Shown piece after piece: positions 1-7,631 of a stretch of DNA of 64,000 nt. How positions within the stretch are numbered: position 1 is the first letter of the stretch; the number at the start of each line of letters is the position of its first letter. The translations under genes and the position numbers were made by a program. The notes beneath the pieces were generated by a model. The model had not been told where the DNA came from. It saw only the letters and a program-made list of their open reading frames with translations, and did not search any database. This DNA is from a virus: positions 1-64,000 of the IMG/VR virus record IMGVR_UViG_3300039159_000275. The stretch is one strand, 5' to 3'.

Positions 1-1
1 A

Positions 2-595
2 TTAAATAAGGATAAAGACGCAAAATATACTTTAAACACAGATAACAGTATTGATGTTGAAGGAAATATTAATTTATCACATTTAAAGTTAACAGAAATG
101 CCAGTTAAATTTGGTAAAATTAATGGATATTTTAGTTGTTTTAATAATAACTTAACATCATTAAAACATTGTCCAACTACTGTATCAGGAGATTTTTATT
201 GTTCATTTAATAAATTAACATCATTAGATGGTTGTCCAAGTATTGTAACAGGAGATTTTCGTTGTCATGATAATAAATTAACATCATTAAAAGGTGGTCC
301 TATTACAGTATCAGGAAATTTTAGATGTTCTAATAATCTTTTAACATCTTTAGAACATGGTCCAACTACTGTATCAGGAGATTTTTATTGTTATATAAAT
401 CAATTAACATCTTTAAAACATGGTCCAACTACTGTAACAGGAAATTTTAATTTTGCTAATAATGAATTTCCTGAAAACATTCAAAAAAAGATTGATAATT
501 TTGAAGGTACTTGGCAAGAATTGTTATTTTTAATGAATATTTGGCAATCTAAAAAACTAAGTCGTTTAGATAATAAAACTGGATTATTTAACTAA
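2..595 (+). CDS. LRR-family protein, 5'-truncated by window edge (copy A)
   Basis: The frame is open from base 2, so the gene begins upstream and the internal ATG at 98 is not its start. The visible 197 residues hold the end of the N-terminal domain (TLNTDNSIDVEGN), five 21-residue repeats of the form N-x-L-T-S-L-x-x-x-P-x-x-V-x-G-x-F-x-C, and the C-terminal cap (FPENIQKKIDNF, then GTWQELLFLMNIW, ending KTGLFN). The repeat resembles the short bacterial LRRs of the YopM/IpaH type. That is a fold prediction, not a function. Only six bases separate it from the next paralogue, so it is the first visible member of a six-copy tandem array. The leader peptide seen in the other copies lies outside the window. 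Confidence 0.85.
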   Translation, partial: LNKDKDAKYTLNTDNSIDVEGNINLSHLKLTEMPVKFGKINGYFSCFNNNLTSLKHCPTTVSGDFYCSFNKLTSLDGCPSIVTGDFRCHDNKLTSLKGGPITVSGNFRCSNNLLTSLEHGPTTVSGDFYCYINQLTSLKHGPTTVTGNFNFANNEFPENIQKKIDNFEGTWQELLFLMNIWQSKKLSRLDNKTGLFN

Positions 596-601
596 ATAAA
601 T

Positions 602-1330
602 ATGAAGCATTTAAAAACATATCAAATCTTTGAAAAAGCAAATGCAACAGATCCTATTGAAATTATTAAAAGTTTAAATAGAGATAAAACCACAATTTAT
701 ACTTTAAACAAAGATAACAGAATTGATGTTGAAGGAAATGTTGATTTATCATATTCAAATTTAACAAAATTACCAGTTAAATTTGGTAAAGTAACAGGTA
801 ATTTTTATTGTGATAATAATAAATTAACATCTTTAGAACATGCTCCTATTACAGTATCAGGAGATTTTTATTGTTCATTTAATAAATTAACATCTTTAGA
901 ACATTGTCCAACAACTGTATCAGGAGATTTTAATTGTTATGATAATCAATTAACATCTTTAGAACATGCTCCAACAACTGTATTTGGAGATTGTATTTGT
1001 TCTAATAATCTTTTAACATCTTTAGAAAATGCTCCAACAGCTGTAACAGGACATTTTAATTGTTCTAATAATCTATTAACATCTTTAGAACATTGTCCAA
1101 CTACTATAGTAGGAGATTTTAAATGTTATGATAATTTTTTGACAACATTAAAAGGTGGCCCAACTACTGTAACAGGAAATTTTTATTGTTTTAATAATAA
1201 ATTTCCTGAAGATGTTCAGGAAAAGATTGATAATTTTAAAGGTACTTGGCAAGAATTAATGGTGTTAAATGCTATTTGGCAATCTAAAAAACTAACCGAT
1301 TTAGATAATAAAACTGGATTATTTAACTAA
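602..1330 (+). CDS. LRR-family protein with T4 internal-protein-like leader (copy B)
   Basis: 242 residues. The leader is MKHLKTYQIFEKAN, followed by a ~45-residue capping domain (DPIEIIKSLN to LPVKFGKVTG), six 21-residue repeats, and the conserved 42-residue C-terminal cap ending KTGLFN. The start is fixed by alignment with the other copies. The leader resembles the capsid-targeting sequence of T4 internal proteins (MKTYQEFIAE, from memory), and I-F-E fits the L/I-x-E rule of the T4 prohead protease, but here the next residue is K rather than the usual small residue. Repeat four (GDCICSNN) is slightly divergent. It is separated from copy C by one base, so the array is probably co-transcribed. 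The biochemical function is unknown. Confidence 0.87.
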   Translation: MKHLKTYQIFEKANATDPIEIIKSLNRDKTTIYTLNKDNRIDVEGNVDLSYSNLTKLPVKFGKVTGNFYCDNNKLTSLEHAPITVSGDFYCSFNKLTSLEHCPTTVSGDFNCYDNQLTSLEHAPTTVFGDCICSNNLLTSLENAPTAVTGHFNCSNNLLTSLEHCPTTIVGDFKCYDNFLTTLKGGPTTVTGNFYCFNNKFPEDVQEKIDNFKGTWQELMVLNAIWQSKKLTDLDNKTGLFN

Positions 1331-1331
1331 A

Positions 1332-2060
1332 ATGAAGCATTTATCAACATACCAAATCTTTGAAAAAGCAAATGTAACTGATCCTATTCAAATTATTAAA
1401 AATTTAAATATTAATAAATACGCAAAATATACTTTAAACACAGATAACAGTATTGATGTTGAAGGAAATATTAATTTATCACATTTAAGGTTAAAAAAAA
1501 TGCCAGTTAAATTTGGTAAAGTAACAGGTAATTTTTATTGTTTTAATAATAACTTAACATCATTAAAACATTGTCCAATTACAGTATCAGGTAATTTTTA
1601 TTGTTCATATAATCTATTAACATCTTTAGAACATGGTCCAACAACTGTAACAGGAAATTTTAGATGTTCTAATAATCTTTTAACATCTTTAGAACATTGT
1701 CCAATTACAGTATCAGGAGATTTTTATTGTTATAGAAATCAATTAACATCTTTAGAACATTGTCCAATTACAGTAAAAAGAAATTTTGATTGTTCTAATA
1801 ATCTTTTAACATCTTTAAAACATGGTCCAACTAATGTATTAGGAAGTTTTGATTGTTCTAATAATCAATTAACATCTTTAAAACATTGTCCAACTACTGT
1901 AACAGGTAATTTTCGTTTGTTTTGTAATGAATTTCCTGAAAACATTCAGGAAAAGATTGATAATTTTAAAGGTACTTGGCAAGAATTGTTATTTTTAATA
2001 AATATTTGGCAGTCTAAAAAACTAACCGATTTAGATAAAAAAACTGGATTATTTAACTAA
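1332..2060 (+). CDS. LRR-family protein with leader (copy C)
   Basis: 242 residues with the leader MKHLSTYQIFEKAN, the capping domain (residues about 13-60, ending MPVKFGKVTG), six repeats and the C-terminal cap (GTWQELLFLINIW, KTGLFN). Several repeats carry V-K-R-N-F in place of V-S-G-x-F, a variant also seen in copies E, G and I. This suggests repeat units have been exchanged between copies. The start directly follows the stop of copy B (one base between). Highly AT-rich coding with repeated codons is shared with all copies. The role is unknown; the leader suggests a packaged internal head protein (inference). Confidence 0.87.
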   Translation: MKHLSTYQIFEKANVTDPIQIIKNLNINKYAKYTLNTDNSIDVEGNINLSHLRLKKMPVKFGKVTGNFYCFNNNLTSLKHCPITVSGNFYCSYNLLTSLEHGPTTVTGNFRCSNNLLTSLEHCPITVSGDFYCYRNQLTSLEHCPITVKRNFDCSNNLLTSLKHGPTNVLGSFDCSNNQLTSLKHCPTTVTGNFRLFCNEFPENIQEKIDNFKGTWQELLFLINIWQSKKLTDLDKKTGLFN

Positions 2061-2066
2061 ATAAAT

Positions 2067-2984
2067 ATGAAGCATTTAAAAACATATCAAATCTTTGAAA
2101 AAGCAAACGCAACTAATCCTATTGTAATTATTACAAAATTGAATAGGAATAAAGACGCAAAATATACTTTAAACAAAGATAACAGTATTGATGTTGAAGG
2201 AGATGTTGTCATATCATCTTTAAAGTTAACAGAAATGCCAGTTAAATTTGGTAAAGTATCAGGAGATTTTAATTGTTTTAATAATAAATTAACATCTTTA
2301 GAAAATGCTCCTATTACAGTATTAGGTAATTTTTATTGTTCTAATAATTTTTTAACATCTTTAGAAGGTTGTCCAACTACTATATTAGCAGATTTTAAAT
2401 GTTCTAATAATCAATTAACATCTTTAAAACATTGTCCAACTACAATAAATGGACAGTTTAGTTGTTATAGAAATCAATTAACATCTTTAAAACATGGTCC
2501 AATTACAGTATCAGGAGATTTTTATTGTTATAGAAATGAATTAACATCTTTAGAACATTGTCCAACTACAATAAATGGACAGTTTAGTTGTTATATAAAT
2601 CAATTAACATCTTTAGAACATTGTCCTATTACAGTATCAGGAGATTTTAATTGTTATAGAAATCATTTAACATCATTAGAACATTGTCCAACTACTATAG
2701 TAGGAGATTTTGATTGTGCTCATAACGACTTAACATCTTTAGAACATGGTCCAAAAACTGTAGCAGGAGATTTTGATTGTTCTAATAATCTTTTAACATC
2801 ATTAGATGGTTGTCCAAAAACTGTATCAGGACGGTTTAATTTTGCTATTAATAAATTTCCTGAAGATATTCAAAAAAATATTGATAATTTTGAAGGTACT
2901 TGGCAAGAATTGTTATTTTTAATGAATATTTGGCAATCTAAAAAACTAACCGATTTAGATAATAAAACTGGATTATTTAATTAA
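2067..2984 (+). CDS. LRR-family protein with leader, nine repeats (copy D)
   Basis: 305 residues, exactly 63 (three 21-residue units) longer than copies B and C, with nine LTSL repeats between the same N-terminal domain and C-terminal cap. The leader is MKHLKTYQIFEKANATNP. Two repeats carry the variant I-N-G-Q-F-S-C, indicating duplication of pairs of units. One repeat reads DCAHNDLTSL. The length difference in whole units shows that the family grows and shrinks by recombination between 63-bp repeats. Function unknown, with predicted curved beta-solenoid fold (inference from the LRR-like spacing of L, N, P, G and F). Confidence 0.87.
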   Translation: MKHLKTYQIFEKANATNPIVIITKLNRNKDAKYTLNKDNSIDVEGDVVISSLKLTEMPVKFGKVSGDFNCFNNKLTSLENAPITVLGNFYCSNNFLTSLEGCPTTILADFKCSNNQLTSLKHCPTTINGQFSCYRNQLTSLKHGPITVSGDFYCYRNELTSLEHCPTTINGQFSCYINQLTSLEHCPITVSGDFNCYRNHLTSLEHCPTTIVGDFDCAHNDLTSLEHGPKTVAGDFDCSNNLLTSLDGCPKTVSGRFNFAINKFPEDIQKNIDNFEGTWQELLFLMNIWQSKKLTDLDNKTGLFN

Positions 2985-2987
2985 AAT

Positions 2988-3035
2988 ATGAATTATTTAA
3001 AAACATATCAAGTCTTTGAAACAAAAAATAACTGA
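2988..3035 (+). pseudogene. Orphan leader remnant of an LRR-family gene
   Basis: ATG at 2988 starts MNYLKTYQVFETKNN and then hits TGA at 3033-3035. This is the family leader cut off after 15 codons. A second, intact leader starts at 3043 inside the next gene. It is best read as the scar of a deletion or unequal crossover between two gene starts, although a translated 15-residue leader peptide cannot be excluded. Confidence 0.6.
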
Positions 3036-3042
3036 TAATCCT

Positions 3043-3831
3043 ATGAATTATTTAAAAACATATCAGATTTTTGAAGCAAATGTAACTAATCCTATTGAAA
3101 TTATTACAAAATTGAATAGGAATAAAAAAGTAAAATATACTTTAAACACAGATAACAGTATTGATGTTGAAGGAGATGTTGACATATCACATTTAAGGTT
3201 AAAAGAAATGCCAGTTAAATTTGGTAAAGTAACAGGATATTTTTATTGTTCTGATAATAAATTAACATCTTTAGAACATTGTCCAAGTATTGTATCAGGA
3301 GATTTTGATTGTTATAGAAATCATTTAACATCTTTAGAACATTGTCCAACTACTGTAAAAAGAAATTTTGATTGTTCTATTAATAAATTAACATCTTTAA
3401 TACATGGTCCAACTAATGTATTAGGAAGTTTTGATTGTTCTAATAATCTTTTAACATCTTTAGAAGGTTGTCCAATTACAGTATTAGAAGATTTTTATTG
3501 TTCTTTTAATCAATTAACATCATTAGAACATTGTCCAACTAAAATATCAGGAAATTTTCTTTGTTCTGATAATAAATTAACATCATTAGAACATTGTCCA
3601 ACTACAATAAATGGAGATTTTTATTGTGAAAATAATCTTTTAACATCATTAGAACATTGTCCAATTACAGTAAAAAGAGATTTTGATTTATCTAATAATG
3701 AATTTCCTGAAAACATTCAAGAAAAGATTGATAATTTTAAAGGTACTTGGCGAGAATTAATGGCGTTAAATGCTATTTGGCAGTCTAAAAAACTAAACAA
3801 TTTAGATAATAAAACAGGATTATTTAATTAA
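3043..3831 (+). CDS. LRR-family protein with leader, seven repeats (copy E)
   Basis: I place the start at ATG 3043 (MNYLKTYQIFEANV), which matches the family leader. An in-frame TTG at 3016 would add nine residues that have no counterpart in other copies. 262 residues: leader, capping domain (ITKLNRNKKVKYTLN to MPVKFGKVTG), seven repeats, and the C-terminal cap with one change (GTWRELMALNAIW). Here the putative protease site is I-F-E followed by A, an exact fit to the T4 gp21 rule. Downstream, 22 bases containing TATATAG separate it from the truncated copy F. Confidence 0.86.
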   Translation: MNYLKTYQIFEANVTNPIEIITKLNRNKKVKYTLNTDNSIDVEGDVDISHLRLKEMPVKFGKVTGYFYCSDNKLTSLEHCPSIVSGDFDCYRNHLTSLEHCPTTVKRNFDCSINKLTSLIHGPTNVLGSFDCSNNLLTSLEGCPITVLEDFYCSFNQLTSLEHCPTKISGNFLCSDNKLTSLEHCPTTINGDFYCENNLLTSLEHCPITVKRDFDLSNNEFPENIQEKIDNFKGTWRELMALNAIWQSKKLNNLDNKTGLFN

Positions 3832-3853
3832 TATATAGAAAAAATAACTAATG

Positions 3854-4138
3854 ATGAATTATTTAAAAACATATCAGATTTTTGAAGCAAAGACGCAACA
3901 TGCTCCTATTACAGTATCAGGAAATTTTGATTGTTCATATAATAAATTAACATTATTAGATGGTTGTCCAATTACAGTATTAGGAAATTTTAATTGTTCT
4001 AATAATGACTTAACATCTTTAGAACATGGTCCAACAACTGTAACAGGACATTTTTATTTTGATAATAATAAATTTCCTGTTATGTGGCAGTCTAAAAAAC
4101 TAACTAACATAAATAATAAAACTGGATTATTTAACTAA
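3854..4138 (+). CDS. LRR-family protein, internally deleted short copy (copy F)
   Basis: 94 residues from MNYLKTYQIFEAKT (an ATG immediately upstream at 3851 is an alternative). The leader joins directly to HAPITVSG, so the capping domain is missing. Only two repeats remain, and the C-terminal cap is shortened to FPVMWQSKKL before the conserved KTGLFN. The junctions look like two internal deletions that nevertheless kept both ends in frame. The retained leader and tail suggest the ends are what matters, or that the event is recent. It may be a decaying copy. Confidence 0.7.
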   Translation: MNYLKTYQIFEAKTQHAPITVSGNFDCSYNKLTLLDGCPITVLGNFNCSNNDLTSLEHGPTTVTGHFYFDNNKFPVMWQSKKLTNINNKTGLFN

Positions 4139-4145
4139 TAGAAAT

Positions 4146-5084
4146 ATGATACACAATTTTACAATTTTTGATAATATCTCTGAAAAAATGGGTTCATTTT
4201 TATTGAGAAATTTAACCGTAAGAGAACTTGATACATTAAAATATGCTATAGATCTTAATGTTATAACAGATAAAGATATTTTAAAGATTGAAGATCCAAA
4301 AATTTTAACAAAAAAACCATATACTGGTTATGATTGCATTATTTTATTAATGTGTGATAATCGTGTTAAAAACAAAACTGTTTATGGTTTAAATTTCATG
4401 ATTAGAGATACACAAATATATCAAGGTGATAATAGTATTTATTCAAAAAAAGATAAATTACCATCAAGAGGAGATAAATTACCATCAAGAAGAGAACTTT
4501 TAACAGATAATAATTTTATAACTAATCATGATTATTTTGCTATTTTTAAAAGTGAAGACATAAGTAAAATTCGGCAAAATAGACAAATTAAAAATGGTAT
4601 CTTAATTAATCCTAATGAAGAAATTTATCAAGATCAAAGTTATATTAATAGAAGATCTTTTTATAACAATACAATTGCTAAAGCTAATCAAGACAGATAT
4701 GCAAAACAAGTTGCTGGAAAAAGTAATTACAATGAATACTTTGAAAAATTTATAAGTTTGTTTGGATCATTAGAAAAGAAAAAAACTGATGCTATTAAAA
4801 AACATTTAGAGTTTTATAAAGAAAATAAAACTGTTAAAGAATATGAATTCTTAAAAGATTTTAATTTTGATAATATTAGTAAAGATTTTTTACAAATATG
4901 TGAAAAAGCAAAATTTTATATTAATAATAAAGACAGGGACGGCAATATAACATATGATAAATTTCTTTATGAAATATATAAAAAATTCTTAGATATATTA
5001 AAAAATGCTACTGAAGGATCATTAAATAATTCTGAAAATTTAGAAAAATTAAAAATTATAAAATCAATATTAAATAAGTTATGA
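4146..5084 (+). CDS. Hypothetical protein, 312 aa
   Basis: Not recognised. The protein is Lys/Asn-rich and soluble-looking, with no signal peptide or membrane segment. A 21-bp direct repeat at 4452-4472 and 4473-4493 encodes two DKLPSR units near residues 103-116. The C-terminal third (from about residue 200) is predicted mainly helical with many K and E. It starts eight bases after the truncated LRR copy and overlaps the next gene by ATGA (5081-5084), so the two are translationally coupled. It could be a virion or accessory protein; nothing in the sequence decides. Confidence 0.7.
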   Translation: MIHNFTIFDNISEKMGSFLLRNLTVRELDTLKYAIDLNVITDKDILKIEDPKILTKKPYTGYDCIILLMCDNRVKNKTVYGLNFMIRDTQIYQGDNSIYSKKDKLPSRGDKLPSRRELLTDNNFITNHDYFAIFKSEDISKIRQNRQIKNGILINPNEEIYQDQSYINRRSFYNNTIAKANQDRYAKQVAGKSNYNEYFEKFISLFGSLEKKKTDAIKKHLEFYKENKTVKEYEFLKDFNFDNISKDFLQICEKAKFYINNKDRDGNITYDKFLYEIYKKFLDILKNATEGSLNNSENLEKLKIIKSILNKL

Positions 5085-5413
5085 AAGAAAAAATTAAATC
5101 AATAATAGCTAATTTAAAATCGGTTGCTAGAAAAGAAAATGATATATTAGTTAAAATAGATTCTGATGAAATATCTAAAAATGTTTATAAAATAGATATT
5201 GATATTAAGAATGTCAAAATGTTTACTGTTGAAAAAATAATTAAAATGGCTAAGAAGTATAAAGAATACAAATCACACGAATTTGTAAGTAAATTACAAA
5301 CAGCTGAAGAAATTAAAGCAAAAGCCGACAAAAATAAATTAAGATTTATATTTAAAGATAAAGCAGCAAATGAAAGCTTACTTATGTCTTTTGAAAGATT
5401 TAATAGTAAATAA
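5081..5413 (+). CDS. Hypothetical small protein, 110 aa
   Basis: Starts inside the stop of the preceding gene (ATGA overlap), a strong sign of translational coupling. The 110 residues are Lys-rich, alternating short beta-like stretches (YKIDIDIKNVKMF) with a helical, charged second half (AEEIKAKADKNKL). No known motif. It is convergent with the leftward gene ending at 5467, with 53 bases between and no clear hairpin terminator. Confidence 0.65.
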   Translation: MKEKIKSIIANLKSVARKENDILVKIDSDEISKNVYKIDIDIKNVKMFTVEKIIKMAKKYKEYKSHEFVSKLQTAEEIKAKADKNKLRFIFKDKAANESLLMSFERFNSK

Positions 5414-5466
5414 TTAAAATAGTATGTATTATTATGTGGTATGATTTTTGCCGTCTTGGCCATCAT

Positions 5467-5955
5467 TTACTCATCAAAAATGCCAGTTTTATCAAGTTTA
5501 GCCATTTTATCTGAAGATGTTAAATTTGTTCCAAGTAATTTGGCCTTATCAACTAATTGTTTTGCAGTTATAATAGTCATTCTAAGCTCAGAATTTTTTG
5601 ATAAATTTTTAACAATTATACAATACTTAGATTTAGTTTTTGTCATTCCTTTTATTTTAAAAATATCTCCAGTATAAAAGAATTTAACATCTAAATCTTC
5701 TGGTGTCATACCATATCGTTTTGCATAAAGTTTAAATTCTTCAGCCTCTAAATCAATAGCTTGTCCTAACAAATCTTTAACAGCAAATGTTAATTTGAAT
5801 TCGCTTTTTTGTGAACTATAAGAAGCATGTCCAACAATAGCATTAACATCATATTTATCACAAACTACTTTCATAGCTGCTTTAATATCGTTTCTAAAAG
5901 CTTCCCATTTTATGGTATTTTTACCAAAGTCTTCTTTAAAAGATGAAATTTTCAT
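5467..5955 (-). CDS. Hypothetical protein, 162 aa, with LRR-like tail motif
   Basis: Unknown function. The N-terminus is MKISSFKEDFGKN and the C-terminus is KLDKTGIFDE, which resembles the LRR family ending LDNKTGLFN. Whether that is meaningful is uncertain. The middle has an alternating hydrophobic pattern (EFKLTFAVKDL) and a segment rich in acidic and aromatic residues (EEFKLYAKRYGMTPEDLDVKFF is split here into EEFKLYAKRYGMTPED and LDVKFF). The upstream region on the minus strand (5956-5998) is AT-rich with a TATATT stretch. It stands alone between the LRR array and the glycan island. Confidence 0.65.
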   Translation of the reverse strand: MKISSFKEDFGKNTIKWEAFRNDIKAAMKVVCDKYDVNAIVGHASYSSQKSEFKLTFAVKDLLGQAIDLEAEEFKLYAKRYGMTPEDLDVKFFYTGDIFKIKGMTKTKSKYCIIVKNLSKNSELRMTIITAKQLVDKAKLLGTNLTSSDKMAKLDKTGIFDE

Positions 5956-5998
5956 AGATTATTTATAAAAGTATGAAAATGTAAATTATAGAAATATA

Positions 5999-6634
5999 TT
6001 ATTTCAATTTTAATAATATTCCATTATTTAAATATTTATGTTCTTCAATTTTTTCAAAATCATCAAAAACATCATTAATTAAATTATCATAATTATGAGA
6101 GTTTAAATTTTCAATTAAAAAAATATATTTATTTGATAATTTCTTCATGTTTTTTAAAAATTTATTAGCTCTATCATATGACAAATGCATCGTAACAGCT
6201 TGTGTGTAAACAAATTCATATTTATTAATCATATCTTTTTCAATTGTTCCATCTACCATATCTAAAATTTTTAATCTATTGCTAAATTCATAATCTTTTA
6301 AATTAAATAATTTAAAACCCAAATTTAATTGATTTTGTGAATAATCGCATCCATCGACATATAAATTTGGATTAATGATTTGATTATTTATTAAATGATG
6401 TGCACAACCAAAACCACATTCAAAAATAGAATTGACCTTTAATTTTTGTATTATATGATACAATTCTTTCCAATTTTGATGTAAATTATCTTTAAAAATA
6501 ATTTCTCCATTTATATCATATTCTATATTTTTTACAATTAAATCTATAGATTTTTCAATAAATTCGTTGTTTAATTCTTTTAAATAATAATCGTTAGTAT
6601 AATTTTCCCAGTTAAAATCATCTTTTATTTTCAT
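5999..6634 (-). CDS. Class I SAM-dependent methyltransferase
   Basis: 211 residues. SAM-binding motif I is seen as FECGFGCAHHL around residues 72-82, followed by an acidic residue at the end of the second strand (VDGCDYS), as in Rossmann-type methyltransferases. Motif IV region is EFVYTQAVTMHL. This fold transfers a methyl group from SAM; the acceptor cannot be read from the sequence. It is the last gene of the leftward glycan operon, 12 bases after the GDP-mannose dehydratase, so a sugar or a glycan is a plausible acceptor (inference). Confidence 0.75.
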   Translation of the reverse strand: MKIKDDFNWENYTNDYYLKELNNEFIEKSIDLIVKNIEYDINGEIIFKDNLHQNWKELYHIIQKLKVNSIFECGFGCAHHLINNQIINPNLYVDGCDYSQNQLNLGFKLFNLKDYEFSNRLKILDMVDGTIEKDMINKYEFVYTQAVTMHLSYDRANKFLKNMKKLSNKYIFLIENLNSHNYDNLINDVFDDFEKIEEHKYLNNGILLKLK

Positions 6635-6646
6635 GTTTTTTAATTT

Positions 6647-7615
6647 TTAATTTTTCTCTAAACAATACATTAGCATTTCATCTAACATCGTTTCAAATGT
6701 ATATTCTTGTTCCCATGACAGAATTTTTTTTATTTTTGAAGCATCACCTTTTAAAAAATGTAATTCTTCTGGTCTCAAAAATTTCTCATCTTTTTTTACA
6801 TATTTTTTCCAATCTAAATCCAGTTTACCAAAAACATATTCAACTAATTGTTTTACAGTGTGCGATACTCCTGTTGCACATATAAAATCATCTGGTTTGT
6901 TATGTTGTAACATTAACCACATTGCTTTAGTGTAATCCTTAGCATGACCCCAATCTCTAGATGCATTTAAGTTTCCAAGTTTTAATTCGTTTTGTTTTCC
7001 GTTTTTAATGTTAACTGCAGCGTGAATTACTTTATTTGTTACAAAATTCATGCCTCTTCTCGGTGATTCGTGATTAAATAGTCTAGCACATGAAACAAAC
7101 ATATTGTAACTGTTTTTATAATTTTGACATATATTATGTGCAAAAACTTTAGAAACTCCATATGGAGATACTGGAATCATTGGAGTAGTTTCTCTCTGAT
7201 AACCATCATCATCAATATTATTTCCAAATTGTTCAGATGATCCAGCATTGTACATTTTGGAATTTGGAACAATAGATTTCATTGCTTCAAGAACATTTAG
7301 TGTTCCTATAGAATTTGCAAATGCTGTATATACAGGTTGGTCAAAAGATATTCTAACATCAGATAAAGCGGCTAAATGATATATTTCCGAAGGTTCATAT
7401 TTTTGCATTACTTTAATAAGTGAAGACATATCTGTAACATCACAATATTCTAAAAAAATTTTATCCTTAATATGTTCAATTCTGTAATTTGAATTTGGAG
7501 CACTATTTCTTTTTAATGTTCCAATCACATTATATCCTTTAAAAAGCAAAAATTCTGAAAGATAACTTCCATCTTGTCCGGCAATTCCAGTAATTAAAGC
7601 TGTTTTATTATTCAT
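6647..7615 (-). CDS. gmd: GDP-mannose 4,6-dehydratase
   Basis: Extended short-chain dehydrogenase of 322 residues. It shows the NADP-binding TGIAGQDGSYLSEFLL (residues 9-24), which is the GMD signature; the catalytic S-S-E at 126-128 in AGSSEQFG; Y152 and K156 in SPYGVSK; and the family block NASRDWGHAKDY. The enzyme converts GDP-D-mannose to GDP-4-keto-6-deoxy-D-mannose, precursor of GDP-fucose, GDP-colitose and GDP-perosamine. It is somewhat shorter than the usual ~345-370 residues. It sits directly downstream of ColD-like and GMER/ColC-like genes (16-17-base gaps), which points to the colitose branch. Cytoplasmic. Confidence 0.93.
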   Translation of the reverse strand: MNNKTALITGIAGQDGSYLSEFLLFKGYNVIGTLKRNSAPNSNYRIEHIKDKIFLEYCDVTDMSSLIKVMQKYEPSEIYHLAALSDVRISFDQPVYTAFANSIGTLNVLEAMKSIVPNSKMYNAGSSEQFGNNIDDDGYQRETTPMIPVSPYGVSKVFAHNICQNYKNSYNMFVSCARLFNHESPRRGMNFVTNKVIHAAVNIKNGKQNELKLGNLNASRDWGHAKDYTKAMWLMLQHNKPDDFICATGVSHTVKQLVEYVFGKLDLDWKKYVKKDEKFLRPEELHFLKGDASKIKKILSWEQEYTFETMLDEMLMYCLEKN

Positions 7616-7631
7616 TGATTTATCATTATTT

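Noticed and set aside
98-4138. 63-bp repeats considered as a CRISPR or satellite array
   Set aside because: The repeats are directly adjacent, in frame, without unique spacers, and encode a consistent LRR-like motif; they are coding repeats.
5185-5466. Minus-strand ORF opposite the 110-residue gene
   Set aside because: Its composition (Leu/Ser/Ile-rich) is the mirror of a Lys-rich plus-strand gene that is coupled to its upstream neighbour.
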